A DNA stretch of 64,000 nt. It comes from Gillisia sp. Hel1_33_143 (GTDB lineage Bacteria > Bacteroidota > Bacteroidia > Flavobacteriales > Flavobacteriaceae). Positions 7,561-16,856 of this stretch are shown here, piece after piece; the first letter of the stretch is position 1, and the number at the start of each line of letters is the position of its first letter. The translations under genes were made by a program, and so were the position numbers. The notes beneath the pieces were generated by a model. The model was not told the origin of the DNA, did not search any database, and saw only the letters and a program-made list of their open reading frames with translations. The DNA lies in contig NZ_LT629737.1 of assembly GCF_900104765.1 (NCBI RefSeq), forward strand, positions 1,054,001 through 1,118,000, written 5' to 3'.

Positions 7561-8061
7561 ATGAAAAGACTACTGTTATTAACACTTGGCTCCGTATTAC
7601 TTATTTCCTGCAAGAATAATGAGTCTGATACGGAAAGTCCTTATGCCCAAGAACTTCAAAAGAATAAAATTATATCTGTAGATATTCATAAACAAGCGGA
7701 TAAATTAAAGCAAGAAGGTTATCAAACCTTTATATATAGTGAAGGAGATACTACATTTTTAATGCAACAATATTTCATGGTTTTTCTGAAAAGCGGAAAT
7801 TCAAGATCTCAAGATTCTACAGAAGCTGCTAAATTACAAAGGCAACATCTTTCACATTTAAGCAGAATGACAGAAGAAGGTTATGCAAGTTTACTAGGGC
7901 CTTTTGAGGATGATGGCGATATTCGAGGAATTGTAGTGTATAATACCAGAACCTTGAAGGAGGCAGATAGTCTTGCCAATCTAGATCCTATGGTAAAGGC
8001 TGGAAGACTAAAAGTAGAAGTTCACCCTTGGTGGACGGCAAAAGGAGGAAAACTGAATTAA
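7561..8061 (+). CDS. YciI-like domain lipoprotein
   Basis: A 166-aa protein with an N-terminal lipoprotein signal (LLISC, lipidated Cys17), so membrane-anchored. Residues about 60-160 look like a YciI/YCII ferredoxin-fold domain: FMVFLKSG..., HLSHLSRMTEEGYASLLGPF, and DSLANLDPMVKAGRLKVEVHPW follow the conserved pattern of that fold. YciI proteins have no established general activity. The gene lies 12 nt after the CYTH gene and 11 nt before a small GNAT gene. A secreted or lipidated YciI is less usual than a cytoplasmic one. Confidence 0.7.
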   Translation: MKRLLLLTLGSVLLISCKNNESDTESPYAQELQKNKIISVDIHKQADKLKQEGYQTFIYSEGDTTFLMQQYFMVFLKSGNSRSQDSTEAAKLQRQHLSHLSRMTEEGYASLLGPFEDDGDIRGIVVYNTRTLKEADSLANLDPMVKAGRLKVEVHPWWTAKGGKLN

Positions 8062-8072
8062 TAAAATAAGTT

Positions 8073-8354
8073 ATGGAGATCAAACATTTTAATGGAGATA
8101 AAAAAGGGCAATTTGAGGCATTTTCTGATGAAGAAAAAGCAGGATTAATGACCTATAAATGGTATGATGATCATTGTATTACTATAGACCATACAGAAGT
8201 TTATAGCAGTTTTGAAGGCAAAGGAGTTGGAAAGAAATTAATTGTAGAAGGGGTTGCATATGCTAGGAAAAATGATCTAAAGATAAGGCCTACGTGTCCG
8301 TTTGCAAAGAAATATTTAGAACGAACATCAGATTATGATGATGTGTTATATTAA
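8073..8354 (+). CDS. Small GNAT-family N-acetyltransferase (NATD1/YjdJ-like)
   Basis: A 93-aa minimal GNAT domain. The acetyl-CoA binding loop EGKGVGKKL (R/QxxGxG/A pattern) follows the strand ITIDHTEVYSSF, and the C-terminal CPFAKKYLER is typical of the short NAT_SF_1 proteins. These minimal enzymes have no known substrate. It is the last gene of the + strand group and is followed by a strong bidirectional terminator at 8360-8395. Confidence 0.85.
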   Translation: MEIKHFNGDKKGQFEAFSDEEKAGLMTYKWYDDHCITIDHTEVYSSFEGKGVGKKLIVEGVAYARKNDLKIRPTCPFAKKYLERTSDYDDVLY

Positions 8355-8359
8355 ATAAA

Positions 8360-8395
8360 AAAAACCGGTCCAAAAATACTTTTGGGCCGGTTTTT
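8360..8395. terminator. Bidirectional intrinsic terminator
   Basis: The arms 8360-8375 and 8380-8395 (core ACCGGTCC / GGGCCGGT) form a 16-bp stem with one wobble pair and a 4-nt loop, with A-run and T-run at its two ends. It ends the + GNAT gene and the - efflux operon. Confidence 0.9.
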
Positions 8396-8417
8396 CAACT
8401 ATAAACATACAAAAATC

Positions 8418-9824
8418 TTACCTCCATCCACCACCAAGGGCTCTGTAAAGATCTACCACTGCTTTTAACTGATTGAATCTGGCGTTTACAAGATCCAATT
8501 GTGAATTTAATGCATTTTCTCTAGCAGTTAATACTTCTAGATAATTAGCATATCCATTTTTCAATAACTCTTCAGAATAACCAGTAGCATCAGAATATGC
8601 TCTAAATTCCATAGACTTTACATCTATCTTATCTGTATTTGCTTTATAATTATATAAAGCATCTGAAACTTCTTTCCCTGCAGTAAGTAAAGACTTTTCA
8701 AAATTTAAGGCTGCTTGCTCCTTTTGAGATTGTGCAACCTCATACTGAGTTCTAATTTTTCTTCCATTAAAAATAGGTTCAGTTAAAGATCCTACTAGGG
8801 TTGCAAAGAGAGAGTTCACATCAAACAACTTATCAATATCAATACTTTGAAAACCTCCTGTGGCTGTTAATCTTAGAGATGGATAGAAATTACTTCTTGC
8901 TACATTGGTAAGCTCAAAAGCATTTATCAAATTATATTCTGCAGCAATTAGGTCTGGTCTATTCTTTAATAATTGCATTGGAACTCCAACTTCCATGTTG
9001 GTGGTAATTTTCTGATCATCCAACTCGCCCCTTTGGATATTTTGAGGTGCTTCCCCTAGTAATATTGAAAGGGAGTTCTCTAACAATCTAATCTCATTAT
9101 TAATATCAATTAATATCGCTTTTGCAGTGTAGAGCTGAGCTTCTGTTTGTTTTACTCCAACTTCTGTAACATTTCCAGCTTCTTTAAGAGCCTGAGTAGT
9201 TTCTAGACCTTTTTGTCTATTCTCTATAGTAGTTTCAGTAATTCTCCTTTGCTCGTCTAAAGCTAATAACTGATAATAATTGGTAGCAATATTGGAGATC
9301 AATCTAGTTTTTACCGCCTGGTGAGCAGCAACACTTTGCAAATAGGAAGCTTCAAAAGCTCTTTTATTACTTCTTATCTTTCCCCAGATATCAGCTTCCC
9401 AAGAAAGATTTCCCAAGATCTCATATTGATCATTCGTTCCATTTAAAAAAGAACCCAGCTGGCTGTTGTTAGATAATTCCTGATGTGTTACCTGCCCTGT
9501 AACACTAAGAGTTGGAAGATAGCCGGCTTTACCCTGCTTTACGTATGCCTCTGCAGCTAATATTTGCTGAATAGCTATACGTACATCCAAATTGTTTTGA
9601 AGCCCTTTTTCTATATACGTTTCTAATACGGGGTCTGTAAACATTTCTTTCCAGGAGACTTCTGCCATATTAATACTATCTTGAGGAAGCTCGTCTGTTC
9701 TATATAGATCTTTTGGAGGCGCTACATCTTGAGGACGTTTATATTCTTTTGCAACAAAACAAGATTGCAAGCTTAGGGCAACCATCCCAAGAAGTAAGAA
9801 TTTAGATTTAAATAAGATTTTCAT
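8418..9824 (-). CDS. RND efflux outer membrane channel, TolC/OprM (NodT) family lipoprotein
   Basis: Trimeric outer membrane exit duct for the adjacent RND pump. The 468-aa protein has a lipoprotein signal ending LSLQSC (Cys22), followed by two repeats of the outer membrane efflux fold with long helical segments; the NodT-type landmarks NRPDLIAAEYNL and YPSLRLTATGGFQ are present and the C-terminal RALGGGW is characteristic. It is the last gene of the gbsR-adaptor-pump-channel operon, 25 nt after the pump gene. Confidence 0.93.
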   Translation of the reverse strand: MKILFKSKFLLLGMVALSLQSCFVAKEYKRPQDVAPPKDLYRTDELPQDSINMAEVSWKEMFTDPVLETYIEKGLQNNLDVRIAIQQILAAEAYVKQGKAGYLPTLSVTGQVTHQELSNNSQLGSFLNGTNDQYEILGNLSWEADIWGKIRSNKRAFEASYLQSVAAHQAVKTRLISNIATNYYQLLALDEQRRITETTIENRQKGLETTQALKEAGNVTEVGVKQTEAQLYTAKAILIDINNEIRLLENSLSILLGEAPQNIQRGELDDQKITTNMEVGVPMQLLKNRPDLIAAEYNLINAFELTNVARSNFYPSLRLTATGGFQSIDIDKLFDVNSLFATLVGSLTEPIFNGRKIRTQYEVAQSQKEQAALNFEKSLLTAGKEVSDALYNYKANTDKIDVKSMEFRAYSDATGYSEELLKNGYANYLEVLTARENALNSQLDLVNARFNQLKAVVDLYRALGGGWR

Positions 9825-9849
9825 TGTAAATAATTTCTTGTTCAGATTA

Positions 9850-12800
9850 TTAATTCTCTATCGTTTCTGGCTCTGGTTTCTTTCCAACTTTCTCCTGTAA
9901 CCATTGGAAAAGCATAAATAATATTGGTATTACAAACACACCTGTAAGTGTACCTATCAATAATCCACCAACGGCACCAGTACCAATAGAACGGTTACCT
10001 GCAGCTCCAACTCCAGAAGCTAACACCAATGGCATTAATCCCAAGATAAAGGCGAAAGAAGTCATTAAAATAGGTCTTAGACGTGATTTTGCTCCGTCTA
10101 TGGCAGCATCTACTATAGATTCACCATTCTTCCTACGCTGTATTGCAAACTCTACAATAAGAATAGCATTCTTGGCAAGTAGCCCAATTAGCATAATCAA
10201 TGCGATCTGGAAATAGATGTTGTTTTCTAATCCCGCAAATTTTGTAGTAATATAAGCTCCAAAAACTCCCAATGGTAAAGAGAACAATACCGAAAGTGGT
10301 AACAAATAGCTCTCATATTGTGCAGCAAGTAAAAAGTAAACAAATACTATAGAGAGAATAAAAATAGTAGTGGTTTGGTTACCAGCATTAACCTCTTCTC
10401 TTGTTAGACCAGAATAGGCAGTACTATAATTACTAGGCAATGTTGCCGCTACTTCTTCTATAGCTGTAATTGCATCTCCAGAACTAAACCCAGGGTTAAC
10501 TGCTCCGGTTAGGGTAGTAGAGTTAAAAAGGTTAAATCTAGTTACAGATTGAGGTCCGTACACACGTTTTAGTGTCATAAATTCTGTAATAGGAGCCATT
10601 TCACCACTTTCTGTTCTTACAAAAAGTTTGTCTAGATCTTCTTTTTTAGTTCTGTCTTCCGGAAGTGCCTGTACATAAACACGATATTGTTTTCCAAATC
10701 TGGAGAAATCTGAGGCATATACCCCTCCAATATAACCTTGTAAGGTAGAGAAGATACTACTAATTGGCACCCCAAATTTTTTGGCAACTGGTACATTTAG
10801 TTCAATCTCATATTGCGGATAACGTGTGTTGAAGGAAGACTGAGCATATTGTATTTCTGGTCTTGCCGTTAATTTTTGTATGAATTCCTGATTCACCTTA
10901 TCAAGGTCTTCAAAACTAGAACCAGATTTGTCTAACAAGTTTACAGTAAATCCTGACGAGTTCCCGAAACCTGGAATACTAGGAGGTGAGAAGAAAATAA
11001 CGTTTGCTTCTGGTATGGTAGCCGCTATTCCGAATAATTTACCGGTAACTGCTTTAATAGACTGGCTATCTTCTTTACGCTCATCCCAGTCATTCAATCT
11101 AATAAAACCAAGTCCGTAGTTACTACCAGCTCCACTAATTAAACTTCTACCATTAATCACTGAGGCTCCTTTAACTTCTGGGAGTTGTGATATTTTCTCA
11201 TAGAGTTTTTGATTCACTTCATTGGTTCTATCCATAGAAGCACCAGCGGGAAGTTCTACGTTCATAAAGATAATTCCTCGATCTTCATCTGGAACAAATC
11301 CGGTAGGAGTGTTTGTAGCAGACCACCATATTCCTACAACAGCAAGAATAAGTATCACTGCAGTAATCCATTTGTTCTTATATAAAAAGCTTAATGATTG
11401 TCCATATCTGTGAATGGTAGCATTAAATCCTCGGTTAAAAGCAGTGTAAAAACGTTGAAGGAAGTTCTTTTTCTCACTTCCCTTCTGTTTTTTATCGTGA
11501 GGTTTAAGTAATAATGCACATAGTGCCGGACTCAAGGTTAAGGCATTCACAGCAGAAATTATGATGGCTATAATTAAGGTTACACCAAATTGTTCATAGA
11601 AAACACCGGTTGGCCCTTGTATAAAGGTTACCGGAATAAATACTGCAGCCATTACCAATGTAATAGATATAATAGCACCGGAGATCTCATGCATGGCACC
11701 TACTGTAGCTTTTTTTACATCATTGGCGCCTTCATCTATTTTTGCATGTACTGCTTCTACCACAACAATGGCATCATCTACTACAATACCAATAGCCAGT
11801 ACAAGTGCAAATAGCGTTAATAAGTTAATAGAATATCCAAAGAGGTTCAAAAAGAAGAACGTACCAATAATAGATACAGGAACCGCGATTGCCGGAATTA
11901 ATGTAGATCTAAAATCTTGAAGGAAAATAAATACTACAAGGAATACCAATAAGAATGCTTCAAAAAGCGTACTAACCACTTTCTCTATAGAGGCATTTAA
12001 GAAGTTGTTGGTATCATAAGGAATAAAGATCTCGATACCCGGTGGTAATTCTTTCTCTAATTCTGCTAATTGTTCTTTAATGGTAATAATGATCTCTTGT
12101 GCATTAGAACCTTTGGTTTGAAAGATTCCCATATTTACAGCAGGATAGCCATTAGTAGAAGAACCCCCGTCGTAAGATTGTGCATCTAGCTCAATATCAG
12201 CTACATCTTTCAGTCTAAGAAACTGTCCATCTCCTAAAGCTTTAATAACAATATTGCTGTATTGATCTTCGGTTTTAAATCTCCCGCTATATTTAATTAC
12301 ATAAGAGAAAGCCTCTCCGTTGTTTTCCCCTAAAGATCCTGCAGCAGCTTCCAAACTTTGTTCTCTTAAAGCAGCTGTAACATCAGAAGGCATTAGGTTG
12401 TAAGCCTTTAATTTATCTGGCTGTAACCATATTCTCATGGCATAATCTTTTCCACCAAACACATTTACATCTCCAACCCCATTTACCCTTTGTATTTCCG
12501 GAATAACATTAATTTTCAGATAATTCTGAATAAAAGTATCATCGTAATCTGGATTGGTACTATAAAATGAAAGGAACATTAAAGCACTGGTTTGTTGCTT
12601 CTGAGTAGTTACACCATTCTGTTTTACCTCTGCCGGTAATAATGGATTTGCTCTAGCCACACGATTCTGGACGTTCACCGCAGCAATGTCTGGATCTACA
12701 TCCTGATCAAAATAGACAGTTATAGAGGCAGTACCATTATTAGTAGCTGTTGAGGTAATATAGGTCATTCCCTCCACCCCGTTAATTTGCTCCTCTATAG

Positions 12801-12990
12801 GTACAATAACGCTTTCTAGGATAGTCTCTGCACTGGCACCCGGGTAAGCAGTACTTACCGAAATGGTTGGGGGTGCAATATCAGGGTACTGGGTAATAGG
12901 TAGGGTAGTTAACCCAAGTACTCCTAATATTACAATAATAATAGAAACAACCGTTGAGAGTACCGGACGTTCAATAAATTTCTTGATCAT
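9850..12990 (-). CDS. Hydrophobe/amphiphile efflux RND transporter (AcrB/MexB-type)
   Basis: Inner-membrane proton-driven drug exporter. At 1046 aa it has the HAE1 layout: 12 membrane helices, two large periplasmic loops, the N-terminal MIKKFIERPVLSTVVSI helix and the proton-relay Asp-Asp pair in GIVVDDAIVVVE of TM4 near residues 405-410. FIPYDTNNFLNASIEKVV and the SVTRFNLFNS loop are typical of AcrB homologues. It is flanked by its adaptor and channel, so the whole tripartite pump is encoded. Substrates are unknown; the class exports detergents, bile salts, dyes and antibiotics. Confidence 0.97.
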   Translation of the reverse strand: MIKKFIERPVLSTVVSIIIVILGVLGLTTLPITQYPDIAPPTISVSTAYPGASAETILESVIVPIEEQINGVEGMTYITSTATNNGTASITVYFDQDVDPDIAAVNVQNRVARANPLLPAEVKQNGVTTQKQQTSALMFLSFYSTNPDYDDTFIQNYLKINVIPEIQRVNGVGDVNVFGGKDYAMRIWLQPDKLKAYNLMPSDVTAALREQSLEAAAGSLGENNGEAFSYVIKYSGRFKTEDQYSNIVIKALGDGQFLRLKDVADIELDAQSYDGGSSTNGYPAVNMGIFQTKGSNAQEIIITIKEQLAELEKELPPGIEIFIPYDTNNFLNASIEKVVSTLFEAFLLVFLVVFIFLQDFRSTLIPAIAVPVSIIGTFFFLNLFGYSINLLTLFALVLAIGIVVDDAIVVVEAVHAKIDEGANDVKKATVGAMHEISGAIISITLVMAAVFIPVTFIQGPTGVFYEQFGVTLIIAIIISAVNALTLSPALCALLLKPHDKKQKGSEKKNFLQRFYTAFNRGFNATIHRYGQSLSFLYKNKWITAVILILAVVGIWWSATNTPTGFVPDEDRGIIFMNVELPAGASMDRTNEVNQKLYEKISQLPEVKGASVINGRSLISGAGSNYGLGFIRLNDWDERKEDSQSIKAVTGKLFGIAATIPEANVIFFSPPSIPGFGNSSGFTVNLLDKSGSSFEDLDKVNQEFIQKLTARPEIQYAQSSFNTRYPQYEIELNVPVAKKFGVPISSIFSTLQGYIGGVYASDFSRFGKQYRVYVQALPEDRTKKEDLDKLFVRTESGEMAPITEFMTLKRVYGPQSVTRFNLFNSTTLTGAVNPGFSSGDAITAIEEVAATLPSNYSTAYSGLTREEVNAGNQTTTIFILSIVFVYFLLAAQYESYLLPLSVLFSLPLGVFGAYITTKFAGLENNIYFQIALIMLIGLLAKNAILIVEFAIQRRKNGESIVDAAIDGAKSRLRPILMTSFAFILGLMPLVLASGVGAAGNRSIGTGAVGGLLIGTLTGVFVIPILFMLFQWLQEKVGKKPEPETIEN

Positions 12991-13011
12991 AATTAATTCT
13001 TTCTTCTCCGG

Positions 13012-14151
13012 TTAATTAAATACTTTTTCCATAGGCTTGGTAATAGAATCAAAAGAAACCGGTTGCGGGCTAATTCTAGAACCGCTTCTTAGTTTATCTG
13101 CTCCTTTGGCTACAACACTATCGCCCTTTTCTAATCCAGATTCTATGATATATAGATTGTCTACTTCACCTTTCACCTTAACGCTAGAGGAAACTACAGA
13201 ATCATTGTTCTGTAATTTGAAGACCATCACACTACCTTGTTGTTCGTAAGTTGATTCTTGAGCGATCACTACCACATTTTCATATGTTTTTGGAATCTCT
13301 ATTTTAGCACTATTCCCATTGGTTAATAATCTTGAAGGATTATCAAATACTGCTCTAAAAGAAATAGATCCTGTATTTGAGTTAATTACAGAGTTTATTG
13401 TTTGGATCTTTCCTTCCTGATTATACAAACTTCCATTGGCAAGTCTTAATCTTACAGCCGGAATGTTCGCTATTTTATCATCTATAGTTTCGCCGTCTGT
13501 TTGTTGAATAAAATCTAAATAATCTTTTTCATTCATAGAGAAATAGGCATAAACCTTACTTATATCTGTTACGGTGGTTAAGGGTTCTTGATCTGAAGCA
13601 CTAATTAATGCACCTTCTCTTTTTCTAATAGCACCTACGTAACCATCTACAGGGCTTTTAATATTAGCATATCCTATATTTGCCAGGATCCCATTGTAAC
13701 CACTTTTAGCTTGTTGTAGCTTAGCCTTAGCAGTTTCTAATTGCACTGCGCTTATAATATTTTTTTCTACTAGTGGTTTTAGTTTGTCTACTTCTACCTG
13801 GGCAGCATTTACATTTGCTTTTGCTGCATCTGCATCTTGAGATAAAGATTGCGTTTCTAGCTTGAACAAGATCTGTCCGGCTTTTACTTTTTCACCTTCA
13901 TCTACCAGAACCTGAGTAATATATCCGGAGACTTTAGCCCTTACATCACTATTTACTATACCTTCTATACTAGCAGGATAGGAGGTAAAACCCGTAACCG
14001 TTTTAGTAGGAACTTCATATACAGGATATGGCATAGGTTGTTGTGCAGCCTGTGCAGATTTGTCTCCTTCGCCTTCCCCGCAAGAAATTAGAAATAAAAA
14101 TCCTGAGGACGCAATTAATATTTTTATAATATTCTTCATCTTAATCTTCAA
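13012..14151 (-). CDS. RND efflux periplasmic adaptor (AcrA-type membrane fusion lipoprotein)
   Basis: Bridges the pump to the outer membrane channel. The 379-aa protein has a lipoprotein signal (FLISC, Cys24), a split lipoyl domain (VRAKVSGYITQVLVDEGEKV and IKSPVDGYVGAIRKREGAL), an alpha-helical hairpin between them rich in Ala/Gln/Lys, and beta-barrel and membrane-proximal domains. An internal ATG five codons in is an alternative start. The gene is 22 nt upstream of the pump and 25 nt downstream of the regulator gene. Confidence 0.95.
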   Translation of the reverse strand: MKIKMKNIIKILIASSGFLFLISCGEGEGDKSAQAAQQPMPYPVYEVPTKTVTGFTSYPASIEGIVNSDVRAKVSGYITQVLVDEGEKVKAGQILFKLETQSLSQDADAAKANVNAAQVEVDKLKPLVEKNIISAVQLETAKAKLQQAKSGYNGILANIGYANIKSPVDGYVGAIRKREGALISASDQEPLTTVTDISKVYAYFSMNEKDYLDFIQQTDGETIDDKIANIPAVRLRLANGSLYNQEGKIQTINSVINSNTGSISFRAVFDNPSRLLTNGNSAKIEIPKTYENVVVIAQESTYEQQGSVMVFKLQNNDSVVSSSVKVKGEVDNLYIIESGLEKGDSVVAKGADKLRSGSRISPQPVSFDSITKPMEKVFN

Positions 14152-14176
14152 ATTTGAATGGTGTATAATTGGATGT

Positions 14177-14677
14177 CTAGTTTTTAATTTCAGAAATGTT
14201 CTTTTTTAACTTCTTCACAGCATTTGCCATGTCTTCTAAAAATTGAATATAATTCTCATGAAACTGAAGTTCGTAGGCTTCAGTTTCATCTTCAATTAAG
14301 TTATTTGCCTCTTTTTTGTAATTAATGATATCTGAATGAATGTCATACTGCTTATTCCAGTTGTCTAACATCTCATCCATTACCTGAACCAATCTATTTG
14401 GGGTGAGATTGAAGTAACGTTTTCTGTCTCCCGGCTTAGTAAAATAGCTTACTCTACCAGAAGCCTGGAGTGTATTTAAATGAGTACAAATAGTACTCTT
14501 ACTCGCGTTAAGATCTTTAACAAGGTTTTCAAAAGTTATTCCTCCCTTGCCTGTTAGTAATAACGTAGAAAATATTCTGGCTTCTAAAGGTGCCATCTTA
14601 TCCTCATGCTCTATAAAAACTCCAAATCTTTCTACGAGCTTATTTTTCCTTTCTAATAGGTCTTCTTTCTCTTGCAT
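14177..14677 (-). CDS. GbsR/MarR-family transcriptional regulator of the efflux operon
   Basis: A 166-aa winged-helix protein. Residues about 28-95 form the DNA-binding domain (LEARIFSTLLLTG, the recognition helix around NASKSTICTHLNTL, and a wing at YFTKPGDRKRYF), followed by a helical C-terminus likely to dimerise. The GbsR-type core and a position as first gene of an RND pump operon are common in Flavobacteriia. The start is ATG 14677; the in-frame TTG at 14683 is too close to the promoter. It probably autoregulates through the palindrome at 14705-14730. Confidence 0.88.
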   Translation of the reverse strand: MQEKEDLLERKNKLVERFGVFIEHEDKMAPLEARIFSTLLLTGKGGITFENLVKDLNASKSTICTHLNTLQASGRVSYFTKPGDRKRYFNLTPNRLVQVMDEMLDNWNKQYDIHSDIINYKKEANNLIEDETEAYELQFHENYIQFLEDMANAVKKLKKNISEIKN

Positions 14678-14694
14678 CTTCAAAATTTGAAGTG

Positions 14695-14702
14695 CAAAAT
14701 TA
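14695..14702 (-). promoter_or_regulatory. -7 promoter element of the efflux operon
   Basis: On the minus strand this reads TAATTTTG, a perfect TAnnTTTG. It lies 17 nt upstream of the regulator ATG and 2 bp from the palindromic operator. Confidence 0.65.
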
Positions 14703-14704
14703 GT

Positions 14705-14730
14705 TTTAGTTCGGGAATTACCGAACTAAA
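14705..14730. promoter_or_regulatory. Palindromic operator of the GbsR-controlled efflux operon
   Basis: A perfect 10-bp inverted repeat, TTTAGTTCGG at 14705-14714 and CCGAACTAAA at 14721-14730, with a 6-bp spacer GAATTA. It abuts the -7 element at 14695-14702 and covers the spacer between -7 and -33, so a bound dimer would block RNA polymerase. It is the obvious candidate site for the GbsR/MarR protein encoded just downstream. Confidence 0.7.
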
Positions 14731-14746
14731 CGAAATCAAAGTTTTG

Positions 14747-15592
14747 TTAAAGTTTTGGCTTGTCTCTAAGTATGTTCAAATCAGAAGATTTAATAACATA
14801 TCCAACCCTTACCATGCTGGTAAATTTTTGATAATCTATTAAGCTTTCAGAGTGACCTGCAAACCATTCTAACATTAAGTATTGGTTGTTAGAGTTATTA
14901 AATAGCTTATATAATATTCTAGCGCTAATGGCTCCATTCCAGTCTTTTAATCCTTTTCTTACCGTAAGATCAGAAGTTAATCTGGTGGGTATGATGTCAT
15001 ATTCCATCTTCGCTTCTCCTAATCCAACATAGTCTAGAATATCTGGATTGCTTTCTTTGTAAGCAAAAGGTAACCAACCTCTCACGGTAAGCATACCGTT
15101 ATTTCCCACAGGAGTATTATAAGTTAAAGTGAATCTGTTCCAACTTCTACTATCTAAACTATCTCTACCATTAGATTCGTGTTCCATCTTAAACTCTGCC
15201 AATCCAACTATCTTATCATTCTTGTTGAAGATTGGTTTTGCCACACCTACAGATGGATTAAAATTTACCTCATCAAAAGGACTGGATTTTTTATAAATAT
15301 CCCAAAATGCTTTTTGCGTATAGGTTACAAACAAATATGAATTTAAAGGAAGTGTAGCACGGGTGATCATTTGTTTAAAACTCACCTGATATTTGATATC
15401 AGAATTACCCTTTGTGATACCTTTGTTTGTTGGAACCCCGGTTATAAAATAATTATCCTGATAAATGGAAAAGGAGGGCATGGTGTGTATAGTGTCTGTA
15501 AACTCTTGCCTAGACATACTTTGAGCCCCTAGCTGCAGGGTGCTTCCGGTAAAAAATATTACAAGCAATGCAAAAGGAATAAAATTCTTCAT
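14747..15592 (-). CDS. pldA: Outer membrane phospholipase A
   Basis: Hydrolyses phospholipids that reach the outer leaflet of the outer membrane. The 281-aa protein has a signal peptide (cleavage near LGAQ-S), then a beta-barrel with the PldA landmarks YTQKAFWDIY, SSPFDEVNFNP and the catalytic segment EHESNGRD...SRSWNR. His138, Ser140 and Asn152 match the spacing of E. coli His142-Ser144-Asn156. The ATG at 15592 is chosen because the upstream in-frame TTG (15616) is the last part of a perfect -7 promoter box. It sits between the efflux regulator and a peptidase gene, apparently as a single transcription unit. Confidence 0.92.
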   Translation of the reverse strand: MKNFIPFALLVIFFTGSTLQLGAQSMSRQEFTDTIHTMPSFSIYQDNYFITGVPTNKGITKGNSDIKYQVSFKQMITRATLPLNSYLFVTYTQKAFWDIYKKSSPFDEVNFNPSVGVAKPIFNKNDKIVGLAEFKMEHESNGRDSLDSRSWNRFTLTYNTPVGNNGMLTVRGWLPFAYKESNPDILDYVGLGEAKMEYDIIPTRLTSDLTVRKGLKDWNGAISARILYKLFNNSNNQYLMLEWFAGHSESLIDYQKFTSMVRVGYVIKSSDLNILRDKPKL

Positions 15593-15613
15593 ATTTATAT
15601 AATTGTAGGGATG

Positions 15614-15621
15614 CAAATTTA
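15614..15621 (-). promoter_or_regulatory. -7 promoter element of pldA
   Basis: On the minus strand this reads TAAATTTG, a perfect TAnnTTTG, 21 nt before the ATG at 15592. Confidence 0.6.
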
Positions 15622-15654
15622 ATGATCTTTACTTCACGAAATGTTTTAAAAATG

Positions 15655-15693
15655 TAAAAAAATAAAGGCCATCAAATTAATTTTGAGGGCCTT
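15655..15693 (-). terminator. Terminator of the isoaspartyl peptidase gene
   Basis: AAGGCC (15665-15670) pairs with GGCCTT (15688-15693), and inner TCAAA/TTTGA extends the stem. On the minus strand the hairpin is followed by TTTATTTTTTT. It lies just after the stop at 15719. Confidence 0.8.
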
Positions 15694-15718
15694 AGACGAT
15701 CTTAAATTTTAAAACTTA

Positions 15719-16819
15719 CTATTCTTGAGATGTATTATTTTCATTTTCTTTATAGATACCTAAAGTAAGTTCACCTTTTTTATTCATAGTTGCTCTATAC
15801 ATCCCTGTGGTATTAAATTCCATAGCTATATTCCCATCATGATCTATGGCTATTATTCCTCCATCTCCACCAAGTTCCGGAAGCTTTTTTTGAATCACTT
15901 CTCTCGCAGCTTCCTCTAAACTCATTTCTTTATATTCCATCAATGCAGATATATCATAAGCTACAACTCCTCTTATAAAAAATTCTCCCCATCCTGTAGC
16001 AGAAACAGCACAGGTCTTATTATTGGCGTAGGTTCCTGCTCCAATTATTGGTGCATCTCCAATTCTGTTATATTTTTTATTGGTCATTCCGCCGGTGGAA
16101 GTTCCGGCGGCAAGGTTTCCATTTTTATCCAACGCTACACAACCAACGGTACCAAATTTGGAGTTTTTTATGAAAGGATCATAAAACGCAGTGGCGTTAT
16201 TAATGCTATCTGCTTCTTTCTTTTCTAATTCCTGAACTTTCTTAAGCGACTGAAATCTATTTTCTGTATAGAAATAAGATGGGTCTACAATTTCAATTTG
16301 GCGTTCTTTGGCAAATTCTTCAGCTCCTTTGCCCGATAGCATTACGTGTGGAGAAAATTCCATAACTTCATAAGCAAGGTTTATAGGATTCTTTATTGTG
16401 GTAACTCCAGAAATTGCTCCGGCATTTAACGATTCTCCATCCATTATAGCAGCGTCCATATCATTGGTTTCTGCATTGGTAAAAACGGCTCCTTTTCCTG
16501 CATTAAAAAGCGGAGAGTTTTCCATTATATTAATGGTCTTTTGAACAGCCTCTAGCGCTGTTCCACCATTAGCCAGAATTGAATGTCCGGTTTCTATAGC
16601 TTCAGTTAGTACCTTTTTATACTCTGCTTCTAAAGAATCTGTCATATTCTCTTTCAATATTGTGCTCGCACCACCATGAATAACAATTCCAAAATTATCG
16701 CTCTCTACCTTATCGGATGTTGGTTTTTGATCTGGTTCACCAATGGGTTTCTTATCTACCGTGGATTGATTGCACGAGAAAATGAATAAAAGCGTGAAGA
16801 GTAGTAATAATTTTTTCAT
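15719..16819 (-). CDS. Isoaspartyl peptidase / L-asparaginase (T2 Ntn-hydrolase), lipoprotein
   Basis: Hydrolyses isoaspartyl dipeptides and asparagine after autocleavage into alpha and beta subunits. The 366-aa precursor has the plant-type asparaginase layout: GIVIHGGAST near the start of the mature protein, GKGAVFT, and the nucleophile Thr224 in KFGTVGCVALD, followed by GTSTGGMTNKKYNRIGD. The N-terminus is a lipoprotein signal (FIFSC, Cys16), so the enzyme is probably anchored in the envelope rather than cytoplasmic. Upstream lie two inverted repeats (16857-16878, 16901-16918); a terminator follows. Confidence 0.92.
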   Translation of the reverse strand: MKKLLLLFTLLFIFSCNQSTVDKKPIGEPDQKPTSDKVESDNFGIVIHGGASTILKENMTDSLEAEYKKVLTEAIETGHSILANGGTALEAVQKTINIMENSPLFNAGKGAVFTNAETNDMDAAIMDGESLNAGAISGVTTIKNPINLAYEVMEFSPHVMLSGKGAEEFAKERQIEIVDPSYFYTENRFQSLKKVQELEKKEADSINNATAFYDPFIKNSKFGTVGCVALDKNGNLAAGTSTGGMTNKKYNRIGDAPIIGAGTYANNKTCAVSATGWGEFFIRGVVAYDISALMEYKEMSLEEAAREVIQKKLPELGGDGGIIAIDHDGNIAMEFNTTGMYRATMNKKGELTLGIYKENENNTSQE

Positions 16820-16856
16820 AAAAATTGTTTTAGCTGAACTTTTTGGGCCAGAATAG

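Noticed and set aside
11590-11920. Overlapping + strand open frames inside the RND pump gene
   Set aside because: Low-complexity shadow translations of the pump gene with no start context.
15593-15616. TTG start for pldA at 15616
   Set aside because: It overlaps the -7 box CAAATTTA (minus-strand TAAATTTG); ATG 15592 directly precedes the signal peptide.
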